Below, piece after piece: positions 1 through 6,856 of a stretch of 22,186 nucleotides of DNA. Under the pieces are notes generated by a model that worked only from the letters and a program-made list of their open reading frames with translations, had not been told where the DNA came from and searched no databases. Position numbers and translations under genes: made by a program. Position 1 is the first letter of the stretch; each line of letters starts with the position of its first letter. Origin of the DNA: an uncultured Eubacterium sp. (GTDB lineage Bacteria > Bacillota > Clostridia > Lachnospirales > Lachnospiraceae). Location of the stretch: the NCBI GenBank assembly GCA_934358495.1, contig CAKRKO010000043.1, forward strand, positions 1 through 22,186. Reading direction: 5' to 3'.

Positions 1-27
1 CACTGACATAAGCATCCCCCCTACCCA

Positions 28-56
28 CCGCTTAGTGCTCTACGCACTTGAAGCGG
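28..56. other. Imperfect inverted repeat (hairpin) near the left edge
   Basis: The arms CCGCTT (28-33) and AAGCGG (51-56) enclose a second stem, AGTGC (34-38) with GCACT (44-48), around a TCTAC loop. It lies downstream of the yqeG stop codon. No T-run follows on the minus strand, so it is not a convincing intrinsic terminator. It may be part of an interspersed repeat cut by the window edge. A smaller hairpin, GCGTT/AACGC, sits at 72-85. Confidence 0.4.
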
Positions 57-98
57 GGAAATGTTTATTCTGCGTTCAAAAACGCCAGATATGTGGCA

Positions 99-620
99 TC
101 AATCCATCAAAATGCTTTTGTGTTTTTTTCTGTATCTGCGGTAGCCGATCAGCACGATGGCCTCCAGTCTGCGTTTTAAGACAATCTGGATTTCCTCTTT
201 CCAGTGAATCTTTTTCACCATGATGGATGGGATTCCGGTCCGATTGGCTCCGAAAACATCGGTAAACATCTGATCACCGATAAAAATCGTGTTTTTCCTA
301 TCAGTGTGCATTCGTTCCATTGCTTTTTCATAGTTTTTTGTGGACGGTTTATGTGCATCGTAAATATACATCGACTGCACAGCATCCGCAAACGGTTTTA
401 CTCTGGGTTCCTGATTGTTGGAAATCAGGCAGGTCGCAAATCCAAGCTCATGCAGATAGGCAAACAGTTTTTTTGCCTTCTCATTCGCCGGTGCGCCGTG
501 TGTCACCAGTGTGTTATCAATATCAAAAATCAGTCCCCGGTATCCGTCCCGGTACAACCGGTCAAAATCAATTTCATATGTAGATGAAATATACAGATCC
601 GGATAAAATTTTTGAAACAT
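99..620 (-). CDS. yqeG: YqeG family HAD-IIIA phosphatase
   Basis: This is a 173-residue HAD-superfamily hydrolase of the YqeG type. Motif I is the DIDNT stretch, with nucleophile D33 and acid D35. A motif II-like SNN follows near residue 68, a KPS lysine near 91, and motif IV GDQMFTD near 117-123. The length fits the compact, cap-less HAD-IIIA class. The start is fixed by GGAGG six bases before the ATG. Its physiological substrate is not established; relatives in Bacillus lie in clusters with ribosome-assembly GTPase and shikimate genes. It lies 93 bases downstream of nrdR, on the same strand, and could share its transcript. Nothing in the catalytic motifs is missing. Confidence 0.9.
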   Translation of the reverse strand: MFQKFYPDLYISSTYEIDFDRLYRDGYRGLIFDIDNTLVTHGAPANEKAKKLFAYLHELGFATCLISNNQEPRVKPFADAVQSMYIYDAHKPSTKNYEKAMERMHTDRKNTIFIGDQMFTDVFGANRTGIPSIMVKKIHWKEEIQIVLKRRLEAIVLIGYRRYRKKHKSILMD

Positions 621-674
621 AGGTTACCTCCGTTCAGTTGGGAGATGAAATTTCTCCACTGATTTCATTTTATT

Positions 675-708
675 ACTCACATCCGACAGAACAGTCACTC
701 ACATCCGA
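675..708. repeat. 12-bp direct repeat, 22-bp period, in the nrdR-yqeG gap
   Basis: ACTCACATCCGA occurs at 675-686 and again at 697-708, which is exactly two helical turns apart. The rest of the gap also holds a short inverted repeat of the form GGAG/CTCC (about 641-657 on the minus strand), just before the yqeG ribosome binding site. The spacing would suit a dimeric DNA-binding protein, but I recognise no known operator. It does not resemble the AT-rich palindromic NrdR box. Confidence 0.45.
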
Positions 709-713
709 TAGAA

Positions 714-1166
714 TTATTTGTCCAGAACTTTCTTCAGTTCTTCTACAAAAGTATTCACATCTTTGAACTCTCTGTATACAGATGCGAATCTCACATAAGC
801 TACTGCCTCCAAATCTTTCAGCTTATCCATCACCAGTTCCCCGATCACACTGCTTGGAATCTCTTTTTCCTCCATATTGAAGATTTCTGTTTCCACATCG
901 TCGATGAGCTGATTGATCTGATTGACAGATACCGGGCGTTTATGACAGGCTCTGAGCACACCGTCCTCGATTTTGGAACGGTTATACTGCTCTCTGGTGT
1001 TGTCTTTTTTGATAATGATCAGCGGAATCGTTTCCACTTTTTCATAAGTTGTAAAACGTTTTGAGCAGTCATCACAAAGTCTTCTGCGGCGGATGGAACA
1101 GTTGTCCTCCGCTGGTCTGGAATCAATGACACGTGTGTTATCACTGCTGCAGTAAGGGCATTTCAT
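714..1166 (-). CDS. nrdR: Transcriptional repressor NrdR
   Basis: NrdR is the zinc-ribbon/ATP-cone repressor that senses dATP/ATP and represses ribonucleotide reductase genes. The protein is 150 residues from the chosen start. A four-cysteine zinc ribbon (C3, C6, C31, C34) carries the arginine-rich RRRRLC segment typical of the family. An ATP-cone domain follows at about residues 49-139. An upstream in-frame ATG at 1223 would add 19 residues. I reject it because GGAGGAG lies just before the ATG at 1166 and the family begins with MKCPYC. The gene lies just downstream of ylmC/ymxH. No ribonucleotide reductase gene is in the window. Confidence 0.95.
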   Translation of the reverse strand: MKCPYCSSDNTRVIDSRPAEDNCSIRRRRLCDDCSKRFTTYEKVETIPLIIIKKDNTREQYNRSKIEDGVLRACHKRPVSVNQINQLIDDVETEIFNMEEKEIPSSVIGELVMDKLKDLEAVAYVRFASVYREFKDVNTFVEELKKVLDK

Positions 1167-1194
1167 CGCTCTTTCTCCTCCGTACCTATTTCTT

Positions 1195-1449
1195 TTATAG
1201 CTTGTGCAGACATTTCTCCGCACATATATCTACCAGTATTACATCCGGTCCGATCCGAACAATTTTTTTCCAGTCTATGACATATTCCGTGTCACATCCC
1301 ACCAGATGAAACCACTTCGGAGGTCCCTTTATGATCATTGCACATATCTGTCCGCTGCATTCATCAAACTCCAGATCACAGACATTTCCCAGACATCTGC
1401 AGTCAGAGGCATTGATTACCTCTTTCCTTGAAAATCCACATAAACGCAT
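1195..1449 (-). CDS. YlmC/YmxH family sporulation protein (PRC-barrel fold)
   Basis: This 84-residue protein matches the YlmC/YmxH family of small PRC-barrel-like proteins found in spore-forming Bacillota. The recognisable segments are the N-terminal region ending KEVINASDC with the following G-x-V-x-D-L-E-F strand, and the central W-x-K-I-V-R-I-G-P-D-V-I segment. Its molecular role is not established; the family is associated with sporulation by phylogenetic distribution. A GAAGG sequence lies about nine bases upstream of the ATG. The gene ends 28 bases before nrdR, so the two probably form an operon. It has an unusual number of cysteines (six) for its size. Confidence 0.85.
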   Translation of the reverse strand: MRLCGFSRKEVINASDCRCLGNVCDLEFDECSGQICAMIIKGPPKWFHLVGCDTEYVIDWKKIVRIGPDVILVDICAEKCLHKL

Positions 1450-1558
1450 GGTGCACTTACCTTCACTCTCTGTTCCTTTATTTTATTCAGATTCGAAAAG
1501 AAAGTGCATTTTTCACAATACCATACATTCATATAGCGTTGTTATGATATTTTATTCC

Positions 1559-2659
1559 TTATACGTTGAAACGGAACAGGATAACATCGCCGTCCTGAAC
1601 CACGTACTCTTTTCCTTCCAGTCCTACCAGACCTTTTTCACGGGCTGCTGCCAGTGAACCGCACTCAAGCAGATCTTTGTAGTTTACAACCTCTGCACGG
1701 ATAAATCCACGTTCAAAATCGGTATGGATCTTTCCTGCTGCCTGCGGTGCTTTTGTTCCTTTTTTGATGGTCCATGCACGGGTCTCATCCTCACCTGCGG
1801 TCAAGTAACTTAAGAGTCCAAGTAAGCTGTAGCTTGCCTTGATCAGTTTTTCCAGACCTGACTGTTTCAGTCCAAGATCCTCTAAGAACATTACTTTCTC
1901 ATCATCATCCAGCTCTGCGATCTCCTGCTCGATCTGTGCACAGATAACAAATACCTCAGAGCCTTCCTCTGCTGCAAGTTTGCGTACGTTTGCTACATGC
2001 GGATTGTTTGCACCGTCGTCTGCCAGATCATCCTCGGAAACATTTGCTGCGTAAATAACAGGTTTTGCGGTCAGCAGATTGTAAGAAGCAAACCATTCCT
2101 GATCATCCTCATCATCGCCAACTTCAAACGTTTTCGCAAGTTTGCCGTCTTCCAGATGTGCTTTTATCTTCTGTAACAGCTCCAGCTCTTTTGCAAGTTT
2201 TTTGTCCATTCTTGCGCCTTTGGTTGTCTTTGCGATACGACGATCCAGAATCTCGATATCGGAGAAGATCAGCTCTAAATTGATGGTCTCAATGTCTCTT
2301 GCCGGATCTACGCTTCCGTCTACATGAACAACGTTTGGATCCTCAAAACAACGTACTACATGAACAATGGCATCTACTTCACGGATATTTGCCAGGAACT
2401 GATTTCCAAGTCCCTCACCTTTGCTGGCACCTTTTACAAGACCTGCGATATCTACGAACTCGATTACAGCCGGTGTCACTTTTTTGGAGTTATACATATC
2501 TCCAAGTAATTTTAAACGCTCATCCGGTACTGCAACGACACCGACGTTCGGGTCGATGGTACAGAACGGATAGTTGGCTGACTCAGCGCCGGCTTTTGTC
2601 AGTGAATTGAACAGGGTACTTTTTCCGACATTCGGGAGTCCCACGATTCCTAATTTCAT
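1559..2659 (-). CDS. ychF: Redox-regulated ATPase YchF (Obg-family P-loop protein)
   Basis: YchF/OLA1 is a ribosome-associated P-loop protein of the Obg family that prefers ATP over GTP. The 366 residues have the usual length. G1 is GLPNVGKS (7-14) and G3 is DIAG (70-73). The usual NKxD specificity motif is replaced by NVSE (206-209), which is the hallmark that switches this family to ATP. A coiled-coil region falls at about 125-175, and the C-terminal TGS domain spans about 280-364. The start is supported by AAAGGAG about 11 bases upstream. That site overlaps the stop codon of a possible 43-codon ORF. A good promoter lies at 2834-2862. Confidence 0.97.
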   Translation of the reverse strand: MKLGIVGLPNVGKSTLFNSLTKAGAESANYPFCTIDPNVGVVAVPDERLKLLGDMYNSKKVTPAVIEFVDIAGLVKGASKGEGLGNQFLANIREVDAIVHVVRCFEDPNVVHVDGSVDPARDIETINLELIFSDIEILDRRIAKTTKGARMDKKLAKELELLQKIKAHLEDGKLAKTFEVGDDEDDQEWFASYNLLTAKPVIYAANVSEDDLADDGANNPHVANVRKLAAEEGSEVFVICAQIEQEIAELDDDEKVMFLEDLGLKQSGLEKLIKASYSLLGLLSYLTAGEDETRAWTIKKGTKAPQAAGKIHTDFERGFIRAEVVNYKDLLECGSLAAAREKGLVGLEGKEYVVQDGDVILFRFNV

Positions 2660-2675
2660 TTTTCCTTAATCTCCT

Positions 2676-2807
2676 TTAAAAATCCTTTATTTTACAGGGT
2701 TTGTCCGTTTTTCCAAGCATATCGAGTGCCACAACGAATGCCATGACCGCACATTTATTACAGCTACTCAGCTTATGATCTGCTTTATTTAAAAAAGGCT
2801 GTGACAT
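2676..2807 (-). CDS. Possible small cysteine-containing protein upstream of ychF (43 aa)
   Basis: I do not recognise this ORF. It encodes 43 residues beginning MSQPFLNK, with a CNKC pair near 16-19, a hydrophobic core AVMAFVVAL, and a lysine-rich tail containing a further cysteine. Its stop codon overlaps the ychF ribosome binding site, an arrangement typical of neighbouring translated genes. Against it, there is no Shine-Dalgarno sequence before the ATG, and the ATG lies in the loop of a terminator-like hairpin. A GTG 18 bases upstream is in frame as an alternative. An open frame of this length is expected by chance fairly often, so it remains tentative. Confidence 0.3.
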   Translation of the reverse strand: MSQPFLNKADHKLSSCNKCAVMAFVVALDMLGKTDKPCKIKDF

Positions 2808-2830
2808 CTCAAAAGAGTCTATCACAGCCT
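2796..2830 (-). terminator. Rho-independent terminator after the thioredoxin reductase gene
   Basis: A perfect 9-bp stem, AGGCTGTGA (2796-2804) with TCACAGCCT (2822-2830), has an inner CTC/GAG pairing. Read on the minus strand it is followed directly by six T residues. It lies about 60 bases after the stop codon of the flavoprotein gene. It is also just downstream of the ychF promoter, so the same hairpin would form the first nucleotides of the ychF transcript. Confidence 0.8.
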
Positions 2831-2833
2831 AAT

Positions 2834-2862
2834 ATTATAGCACATCTTATTTACTTTTTAAA
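2834..2862 (-). promoter_or_regulatory. Sigma-A type promoter for the ychF transcript
   Basis: On the minus strand, a perfect TATAAT (2839-2834) is preceded by TGC, giving an extended -10 element. A 17-bp spacer separates it from TTTAAA (2862-2857), which matches four of six -35 positions. The predicted start, near 2827-2830, falls at the first bases of the 2796-2830 hairpin. Confidence 0.7.
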
Positions 2863-2888
2863 TACATAATCGCAAGTTTTATACCAGA

Positions 2889-3743
2889 TCAGGTATTTTC
2901 TGACAGATAGCTGATACAGCTGTGTGCTGCCACATTTCCTTCACCCACGGCTTTCGTATACTGATAAGGTCGACCGGTACAGTCTCCCGCTGCAAAACAT
3001 CCCGGCAGATTTGTTTTCTGAGCACGATCCACTATGATATGTCCGTTCTCAATTTCCAAACCCGGAATCAGTTTTGACGGTGCGATTGCATTGCGCAGAC
3101 AGAAAACTCCATTCACTGCCAAATTCTTGCCGCTTTTTAACGTAAGTCCTGTCACCCGGTCAATGCCGTTTACTTCTGTCGGAAAATCTTTGGAAATCGT
3201 AACATTCTCTTTTTTTACCTGGCTGTCTGAAAACAGTGGAAAATATGTTACTTTTTCTGCTAGATCTGCCAGGTATTCTACCTCATGCTCATATTTCGGA
3301 TCATTACACAACACTGCTATTTCCTTATCTTTGTAAAACATACCGTCACAAGTAGCACAATAGCTGACGCCTCTGCCAAGTAACTCGTCTTCACCCTTCA
3401 GTAGTTTTGCAGTCATCACGCCCATAGCAAGGATCAGTGTTTTTGCCTCGTATACTTCATTGTCTGCCAGTACCATGTAATTATTACCTGCTGCCATTAC
3501 ATTTGTCACAGTTTTTTCTGCAATGGACAGACCAGCTGCCTGTATGTGATTTTTAAAATGTAAAAAAAGTTCTTGACCGGTCACCTCCGGAAATCCCGGA
3601 TAATTTGTGATTTTTTCTGCTTTCTGCACTTTATCACTTAATTTTTCGGAACCAAACCATACAAAATTTTTTTTATAAGTTTGCAGGTTCAGTGCTGCAG
3701 ATAACCCTGCCGGACCTGTTCCGATAATAATACAATCATACAT
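2889..3743 (-). CDS. Thioredoxin reductase-like flavoprotein, degenerate NADPH site
   Basis: This cytosolic FAD-dependent disulfide reductase of the thioredoxin reductase family has 284 residues from the chosen start. The FAD-binding GTGPAG motif lies at 8-13 and the redox-active CATC at 129-132. A C-terminal FAD motif, AAGDC near 259-263, precedes a YQYTKAVGEG segment. The second nucleotide-binding site normally reads GxGxxA. Here (about 142-157) it reads VLCNDPKYEHEV and has no glycine motif. That recalls clostridial ferredoxin-dependent flavin thioredoxin reductases, which lack NADPH binding; the assignment is inference. GGAGG ten bases before the ATG at 3743 favours it over the in-frame ATG at 3776. 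No thioredoxin gene is adjacent. A terminator follows at 2796-2830. Confidence 0.88.
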   Translation of the reverse strand: MYDCIIIGTGPAGLSAALNLQTYKKNFVWFGSEKLSDKVQKAEKITNYPGFPEVTGQELFLHFKNHIQAAGLSIAEKTVTNVMAAGNNYMVLADNEVYEAKTLILAMGVMTAKLLKGEDELLGRGVSYCATCDGMFYKDKEIAVLCNDPKYEHEVEYLADLAEKVTYFPLFSDSQVKKENVTISKDFPTEVNGIDRVTGLTLKSGKNLAVNGVFCLRNAIAPSKLIPGLEIENGHIIVDRAQKTNLPGCFAAGDCTGRPYQYTKAVGEGNVAAHSCISYLSENT

Positions 3744-3778
3744 GTTTCCTGTACCTCCGTGATTCTTTTTATACATCA

Positions 3779-3805
3779 GGAATCTTAATAAAGATTCCGA
3801 GTATA
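3779..3805 (-). promoter_or_regulatory. Leader hairpin and possible -10 before the flavoprotein gene
   Basis: A perfect 8-bp stem, GGAATCTT/AAGATTCC with a 4-base loop, occupies 3779-3798. On the minus strand it is directly preceded by TATACT (3805-3800), a five-of-six match to a -10 box. I see no good -35 box at the right distance. The hairpin lacks a T-run, so it is unlikely to terminate the upstream metallophosphoesterase transcript. A transcript from this site would begin in or next to the stem. Confidence 0.35.
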
Positions 3806-3834
3806 CATTTTTATCATTTCCTTTATTTTATTGT

Positions 3835-4713
3835 TTATCCATTGTGGATTACACGTTCTTTCAGTTGAATCATAACTACCTCACATGGATTTCCAAACCT
3901 CGGAATATTGGCCGTATTGGAAACTCCTGCGCTGACGATCATATTGTCATACTGACCATAAGCATAGCATGGGAATAATCCCTGCCCTGGTGCGAAAACT
4001 GGAATACCGCGTTTTCTTCCTCCTCTGCTGAACAGGCGCCACTGTCCGCCGTGGGCGTGGCCTGCCACGATCAATGCAAATGTATTCTGGTTCGTGTCTT
4101 TGATATATTTCGGATAATAATCCGGGTGGTGACAGATTAGAATCTTCACACCGCTTTTCTGCGAAAATTGTTCCAGCCATTCCAGATCATATCGGGTGGA
4201 CATTCCGCCGATTTGCAGCTTCTGTCCGTTTACCGTCAGTTCGCAATCCTGATTATCCAGAAATATTACCCCATGATCCTGAAAAAACTGCAAATCTTCC
4301 TCCGTATAATACCATTCATGATTCCCGACACCAAGTACCACTGGAGCAATTTTTACTGCTTCTTCCAGAAAACGGTAGCCATTTGCCTTGTCCCAGCGTT
4401 TTGTTTGTTCTCCGGATGATGCAGAACCATCAACTTTCCGCACAATATTGAAAAACCAGGTGCGTATGCGCGGAATCCCCTGCCATTCATCCATCTGTTC
4501 TACCGTCCATGGACTGACTGCCGGATCATGACGCTCCATCAGGTCTCCCGCTATCAGAATCAGATCTGGTCGCTGCTGACGTAAAATAGAAAGTGCTGTA
4601 TCCGGACAACGGTCGTGGACATCGGAGATCAGTGCGATGCGTATACTGCCAAAAATTTGAGCAGAGATATTATACATTTTTGTGATTGTTTTGCTTTGTT
4701 TGTTACTTTTCAT
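3835..4713 (-). CDS. Calcineurin-like metallophosphoesterase (YkuE-like)
   Basis: This 292-residue metallophosphoesterase is probably a two-metal phosphoesterase of unknown substrate. The metal-ligand motifs appear in order: SDVHD (D31, H33), GD (D57), GNHE (N131, H132), HH near residue 195, and GHAHGG near 218-223. The C-terminal half resembles the YkuE/YaeI-like class, but no transmembrane segment or twin-arginine signal is visible. Its ATG directly follows the TAA of the Rpn-family gene with no intervening base. No ribosome binding site is evident, so translation is probably coupled to the upstream gene. A second ATG, 12 codons in, also lacks one. The domain itself begins near residue 24. 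Confidence 0.88.
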   Translation of the reverse strand: MKSNKQSKTITKMYNISAQIFGSIRIALISDVHDRCPDTALSILRQQRPDLILIAGDLMERHDPAVSPWTVEQMDEWQGIPRIRTWFFNIVRKVDGSASSGEQTKRWDKANGYRFLEEAVKIAPVVLGVGNHEWYYTEEDLQFFQDHGVIFLDNQDCELTVNGQKLQIGGMSTRYDLEWLEQFSQKSGVKILICHHPDYYPKYIKDTNQNTFALIVAGHAHGGQWRLFSRGGRKRGIPVFAPGQGLFPCYAYGQYDNMIVSAGVSNTANIPRFGNPCEVVMIQLKERVIHNG

Positions 4714-5739
4714 TTATTTACTAAGATTTGCACCTATTCCATTATCCGCTAAGAGTTTTTCCAATTCCTGAATACGTGCCTCCTTTTCTGATAATTTCGC
4801 ATCTCTTTTCTTTAATGCAGTCACTATTTCTTCATCCCGCTTCTTTAATGCTGTTGCCATTTCTGCATCTTTCTCTGCCGTTATTCTTTTGACTATTTCT
4901 TCATCCCGTTTCTTTAACGCTGTTGCCATTTCTGCATCTTTCTCTGCCGTTATTCTTTTGACTATTTCTTCATCTCTTTTTTCTAACGCTCTGCACATTT
5001 GCGTTGAACCTCCTTTATCCGTATCGACCATTGTCTCATATAATTTCTGATTACCTGCAAGAATACCGGTCAATGACAAAATACTATTTTTGATTTTTCT
5101 GTCATCCGGCTCCTGTTCAGCATATATCTGTGTCAATGCATATTGCAGATCCTGTAAATCCTGGTCTGCAAATGACAGTTTTTTATCATGTCCTATATCA
5201 ATCACATATAAAGGATAATCCGGTACACAGGTACAAATCCTATCATCTATATCCATCATATCATAAAGTGATGTCGGACCATCCCATGGTGTTTCCCCTG
5301 TATAAAATACAACTGTAATAATTGGTGTTACGTTTGTTCCTTTACTGACATTTGATAGCCGTTCCTCTATGGTCCATTCTGACGAATCCTGTTGTTTCGC
5401 CTTTTCTGATACTTCTGTTGAATACCCTAACACATCGTATAACATCTTACGGATTGGCATGGCATAATGCACTTTATTTTGATCTTCTATTCCAAGTATA
5501 ACCAGAGTCCCCAACTCTGTTTTCCTGACAATATCTCGATATTTATTAATTTTCTGCTTTTTTCCATTGGTATTTTGAACCGTAACAGCGTATGCTGTAT
5601 CTGCAGGCTCTAACGCCGTTGCAGAAATAACATTTTCTCCATGGAAAAAGTACCCATTGAACAGTGCGGCAAACACCTTATTGCTCTGAAAAAAATCCCT
5701 CAGTGCCTCATTTGGCTTTGGCATTTTCGTGTATGACAT
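4714..5739 (-). CDS. Rpn family / PD-(D/E)XK nuclease-transposase-like protein
   Basis: This belongs to the Rpn (recombination-promoting nuclease) / PD-(D/E)XK 'transposase' family that is multi-copy in many Lachnospiraceae. The protein has 341 residues. An N-terminal FFxxNxxFAxLFNxxFF segment (15-32) is followed by the nuclease-like core with E85-D-Q87 and HYAMPIRKMLYD (91-102). A PWDGPTSL segment comes near 166-173. The tail from about residue 250 is a highly charged coiled coil with two exact 23-residue repeats. AAAGGAG seven bases before the ATG at 5739 fixes the start, in preference to the ATG at 5775. The biological role is unproven; a role in recombination or genome plasticity is family-level inference. 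Confidence 0.85.
   Translation of the reverse strand: MSYTKMPKPNEALRDFFQSNKVFAALFNGYFFHGENVISATALEPADTAYAVTVQNTNGKKQKINKYRDIVRKTELGTLVILGIEDQNKVHYAMPIRKMLYDVLGYSTEVSEKAKQQDSSEWTIEERLSNVSKGTNVTPIITVVFYTGETPWDGPTSLYDMMDIDDRICTCVPDYPLYVIDIGHDKKLSFADQDLQDLQYALTQIYAEQEPDDRKIKNSILSLTGILAGNQKLYETMVDTDKGGSTQMCRALEKRDEEIVKRITAEKDAEMATALKKRDEEIVKRITAEKDAEMATALKKRDEEIVTALKKRDAKLSEKEARIQELEKLLADNGIGANLSK
4833..4970 (-). repeat. 69-bp tandem repeat inside the Rpn-family gene
   Basis: Two near-identical 69-bp units (4833-4901 and 4902-4970) encode two copies of a 23-residue coiled-coil unit beginning KRDEEIVKRI. Shortened fragments flank them at 4800-4832 and 4971-4990. The unit length is a multiple of three, so copy-number change preserves the frame. 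The near-identity of the copies suggests recent duplication or slippage. Confidence 0.9.
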
Positions 5740-6076
5740 TCTTATCTCCTTTATTATAGTATAAATTTTTTGCAAAATATAGCGTTTTCTTTTTTTAATC
5801 CATCCCCCTTAACGTCCATTACATCCTGCCGTAATTAAAATCTTTTGTCTGTTCGTTCTTCCTCTGGAAAATGCTCGAAATCCTGAGCTTCCGAAATTCA
5901 GAAACCTGTCACTTGGTTAAATATAAGAATTTTTTGCCGTTACATAGACTTGTAACTGCGTGGTTATAAAATAACACAACTATGTTTATTTTTCAATCAA
6001 AAATATCGTAAACTATTTTGCAATTTTTTTAGTATTTTTTACCAATTTGTAATTGCATAAGATTACAGTATCAAAT
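5740..6076. other. AT-rich intergenic region upstream of the Rpn-family gene
   Basis: I see no convincing gene in this stretch. It holds short inverted repeats: GTTACA/TGTAAC (5939-5956) and TGCAATT/AATTGCA (6019-6025 and 6051-6057). The Rpn promoter should lie here. TATACT and TATAAT occur on the minus strand near 5752-5765, but they are so close to the ribosome binding site that the true promoter is uncertain. Short open frames on both strands lack ribosome binding sites. Confidence 0.5.
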
Positions 6077-6082
6077 AAAAAA

Positions 6083-6119
6083 GAAGCAGCCTGACAATTT
6101 CACGATATCAGACTACTTC
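6083..6119 (-). terminator. Rho-independent terminator after glpP
   Basis: The arms GAAGCAGCCTGA (6083-6094) and TCAGACTACTTC (6108-6119) form a 12-bp stem in minus-strand RNA. Two of the pairs are G-U wobbles. On the plus strand those two positions would be C-A mismatches. A run of six T residues follows on the minus strand. The asymmetry shows the terminator is built for glpP and not for opposite-strand transcripts. Confidence 0.9.
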
Positions 6120-6159
6120 CAAAAACATTATTATTTTTATAAAATTTTAACCTCACAAA

Positions 6160-6729
6160 TCACAAAAACCACAGTTCTTCTTTTGTCGTCGATATTGCCG
6201 TTGCTCCTGCATCCAGTGCTGCGATAATATCCTCTTTATCAGAAATCAGACCTCCTGCGATCATTGGGACAGACAGTTTTTCTTTCATCTGGCGAATGAC
6301 TTTCGGCATCACACCCGGCATCAGTTCAACGCAGTCTGGACGAATCGCTTTTATGCACTTTTCCACATTTTCATAAGCTGCGGAATCAATGACAAAAAAA
6401 CGGTGCACCGTATATAAACCAAGTTCTTTTGCACGGCGGATCTGTGGCTGTTTCGTGGAAATAATTCCATCCGCATTCGTTTCTTTTCGAATATAATCCA
6501 CACTGATCTCCCTGCTGGAAAGACCGTTCACCAGATCCATATGTACAAAAGCCAGCTTTCCTGCAGCTTTTACCTGATCTGCGATTTCTGAAATAGTGCA
6601 GACATCTCCAAATAAAATAAAGACGATACTACTCTCGGACTGGCAGCAGTGTGCCAGTCCTTCCATATCTCTTGCCGCCGCGATGACCGGGCAGTCTTCC
6701 AGTTGTTCCCGAAACGAATTATGAAGCAT
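6160..6729 (-). CDS. glpP: Glycerol-3-phosphate responsive antiterminator GlpP
   Basis: GlpP-family proteins respond to glycerol-3-phosphate and, in Bacillus subtilis, act at the leader of glpD mRNA to prevent termination. This 189-residue protein has the family's TIM-barrel-like layout. Recognisable segments are FVHMDLVNGL near residues 60-69, IISTKQPQIRRAK near 88-100, the V-E-L-M-P-G-V-M-P-K segment near 133-142, and the C-terminal G-G-L-I segment followed by AGATAISTT. AGGGG lies about six bases upstream of the ATG. Unusually, no glpF, glpK or glpD gene is adjacent, and it has its own terminator, so it seems monocistronic. A highly structured region lies directly upstream. Confidence 0.92.
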   Translation of the reverse strand: MLHNSFREQLEDCPVIAAARDMEGLAHCCQSESSIVFILFGDVCTISEIADQVKAAGKLAFVHMDLVNGLSSREISVDYIRKETNADGIISTKQPQIRRAKELGLYTVHRFFVIDSAAYENVEKCIKAIRPDCVELMPGVMPKVIRQMKEKLSVPMIAGGLISDKEDIIAALDAGATAISTTKEELWFL

Positions 6730-6811
6730 ACGCTACCCCTGCTTTCTGTCTCTTTGTAATACCATTTGTTTTCTTCTCAGAATCACTGCACTCTACACTT
6801 CGTTTCGGTCT

Positions 6812-6844
6812 GCGCAAAACCATTGTCTCCCAGACAATGTGCGC
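6812..6844. repeat. Nested hairpin upstream of glpP
   Basis: The outer arms GCGCA (6812-6816) and TGCGC (6840-6844) enclose the perfect inner arms ATTGTCT (6822-6828) and AGACAAT (6832-6838) with a CCC loop. Compact loop geometry on both strands suggests a structured RNA or a recombination hairpin. It adjoins the larger palindromic repeat at 6857-6946 and may be part of the same unit. Confidence 0.6.
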
Positions 6845-6856
6845 CCTCGCGGAGCG

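Noticed and set aside
1167..1223. Upstream extension of nrdR
   Set aside because: It would displace the conserved zinc-ribbon N-terminus, and the strong ribosome binding site is just before 1166.
3779..3798. Hairpin considered as a terminator for the metallophosphoesterase gene
   Set aside because: The stem is perfect but no T-run follows on either strand, so it was listed only as a leader hairpin.
4833..4970. Tandem 69-bp repeat considered as a CRISPR-like array
   Set aside because: The units are adjacent without spacers and encode an in-frame coiled-coil repeat.
5873..5970. Short plus-strand open frame of about 32 codons upstream of the Rpn-family gene
   Set aside because: No ribosome binding site, no recognisable domain and AT-rich low-constraint sequence; expected by chance.
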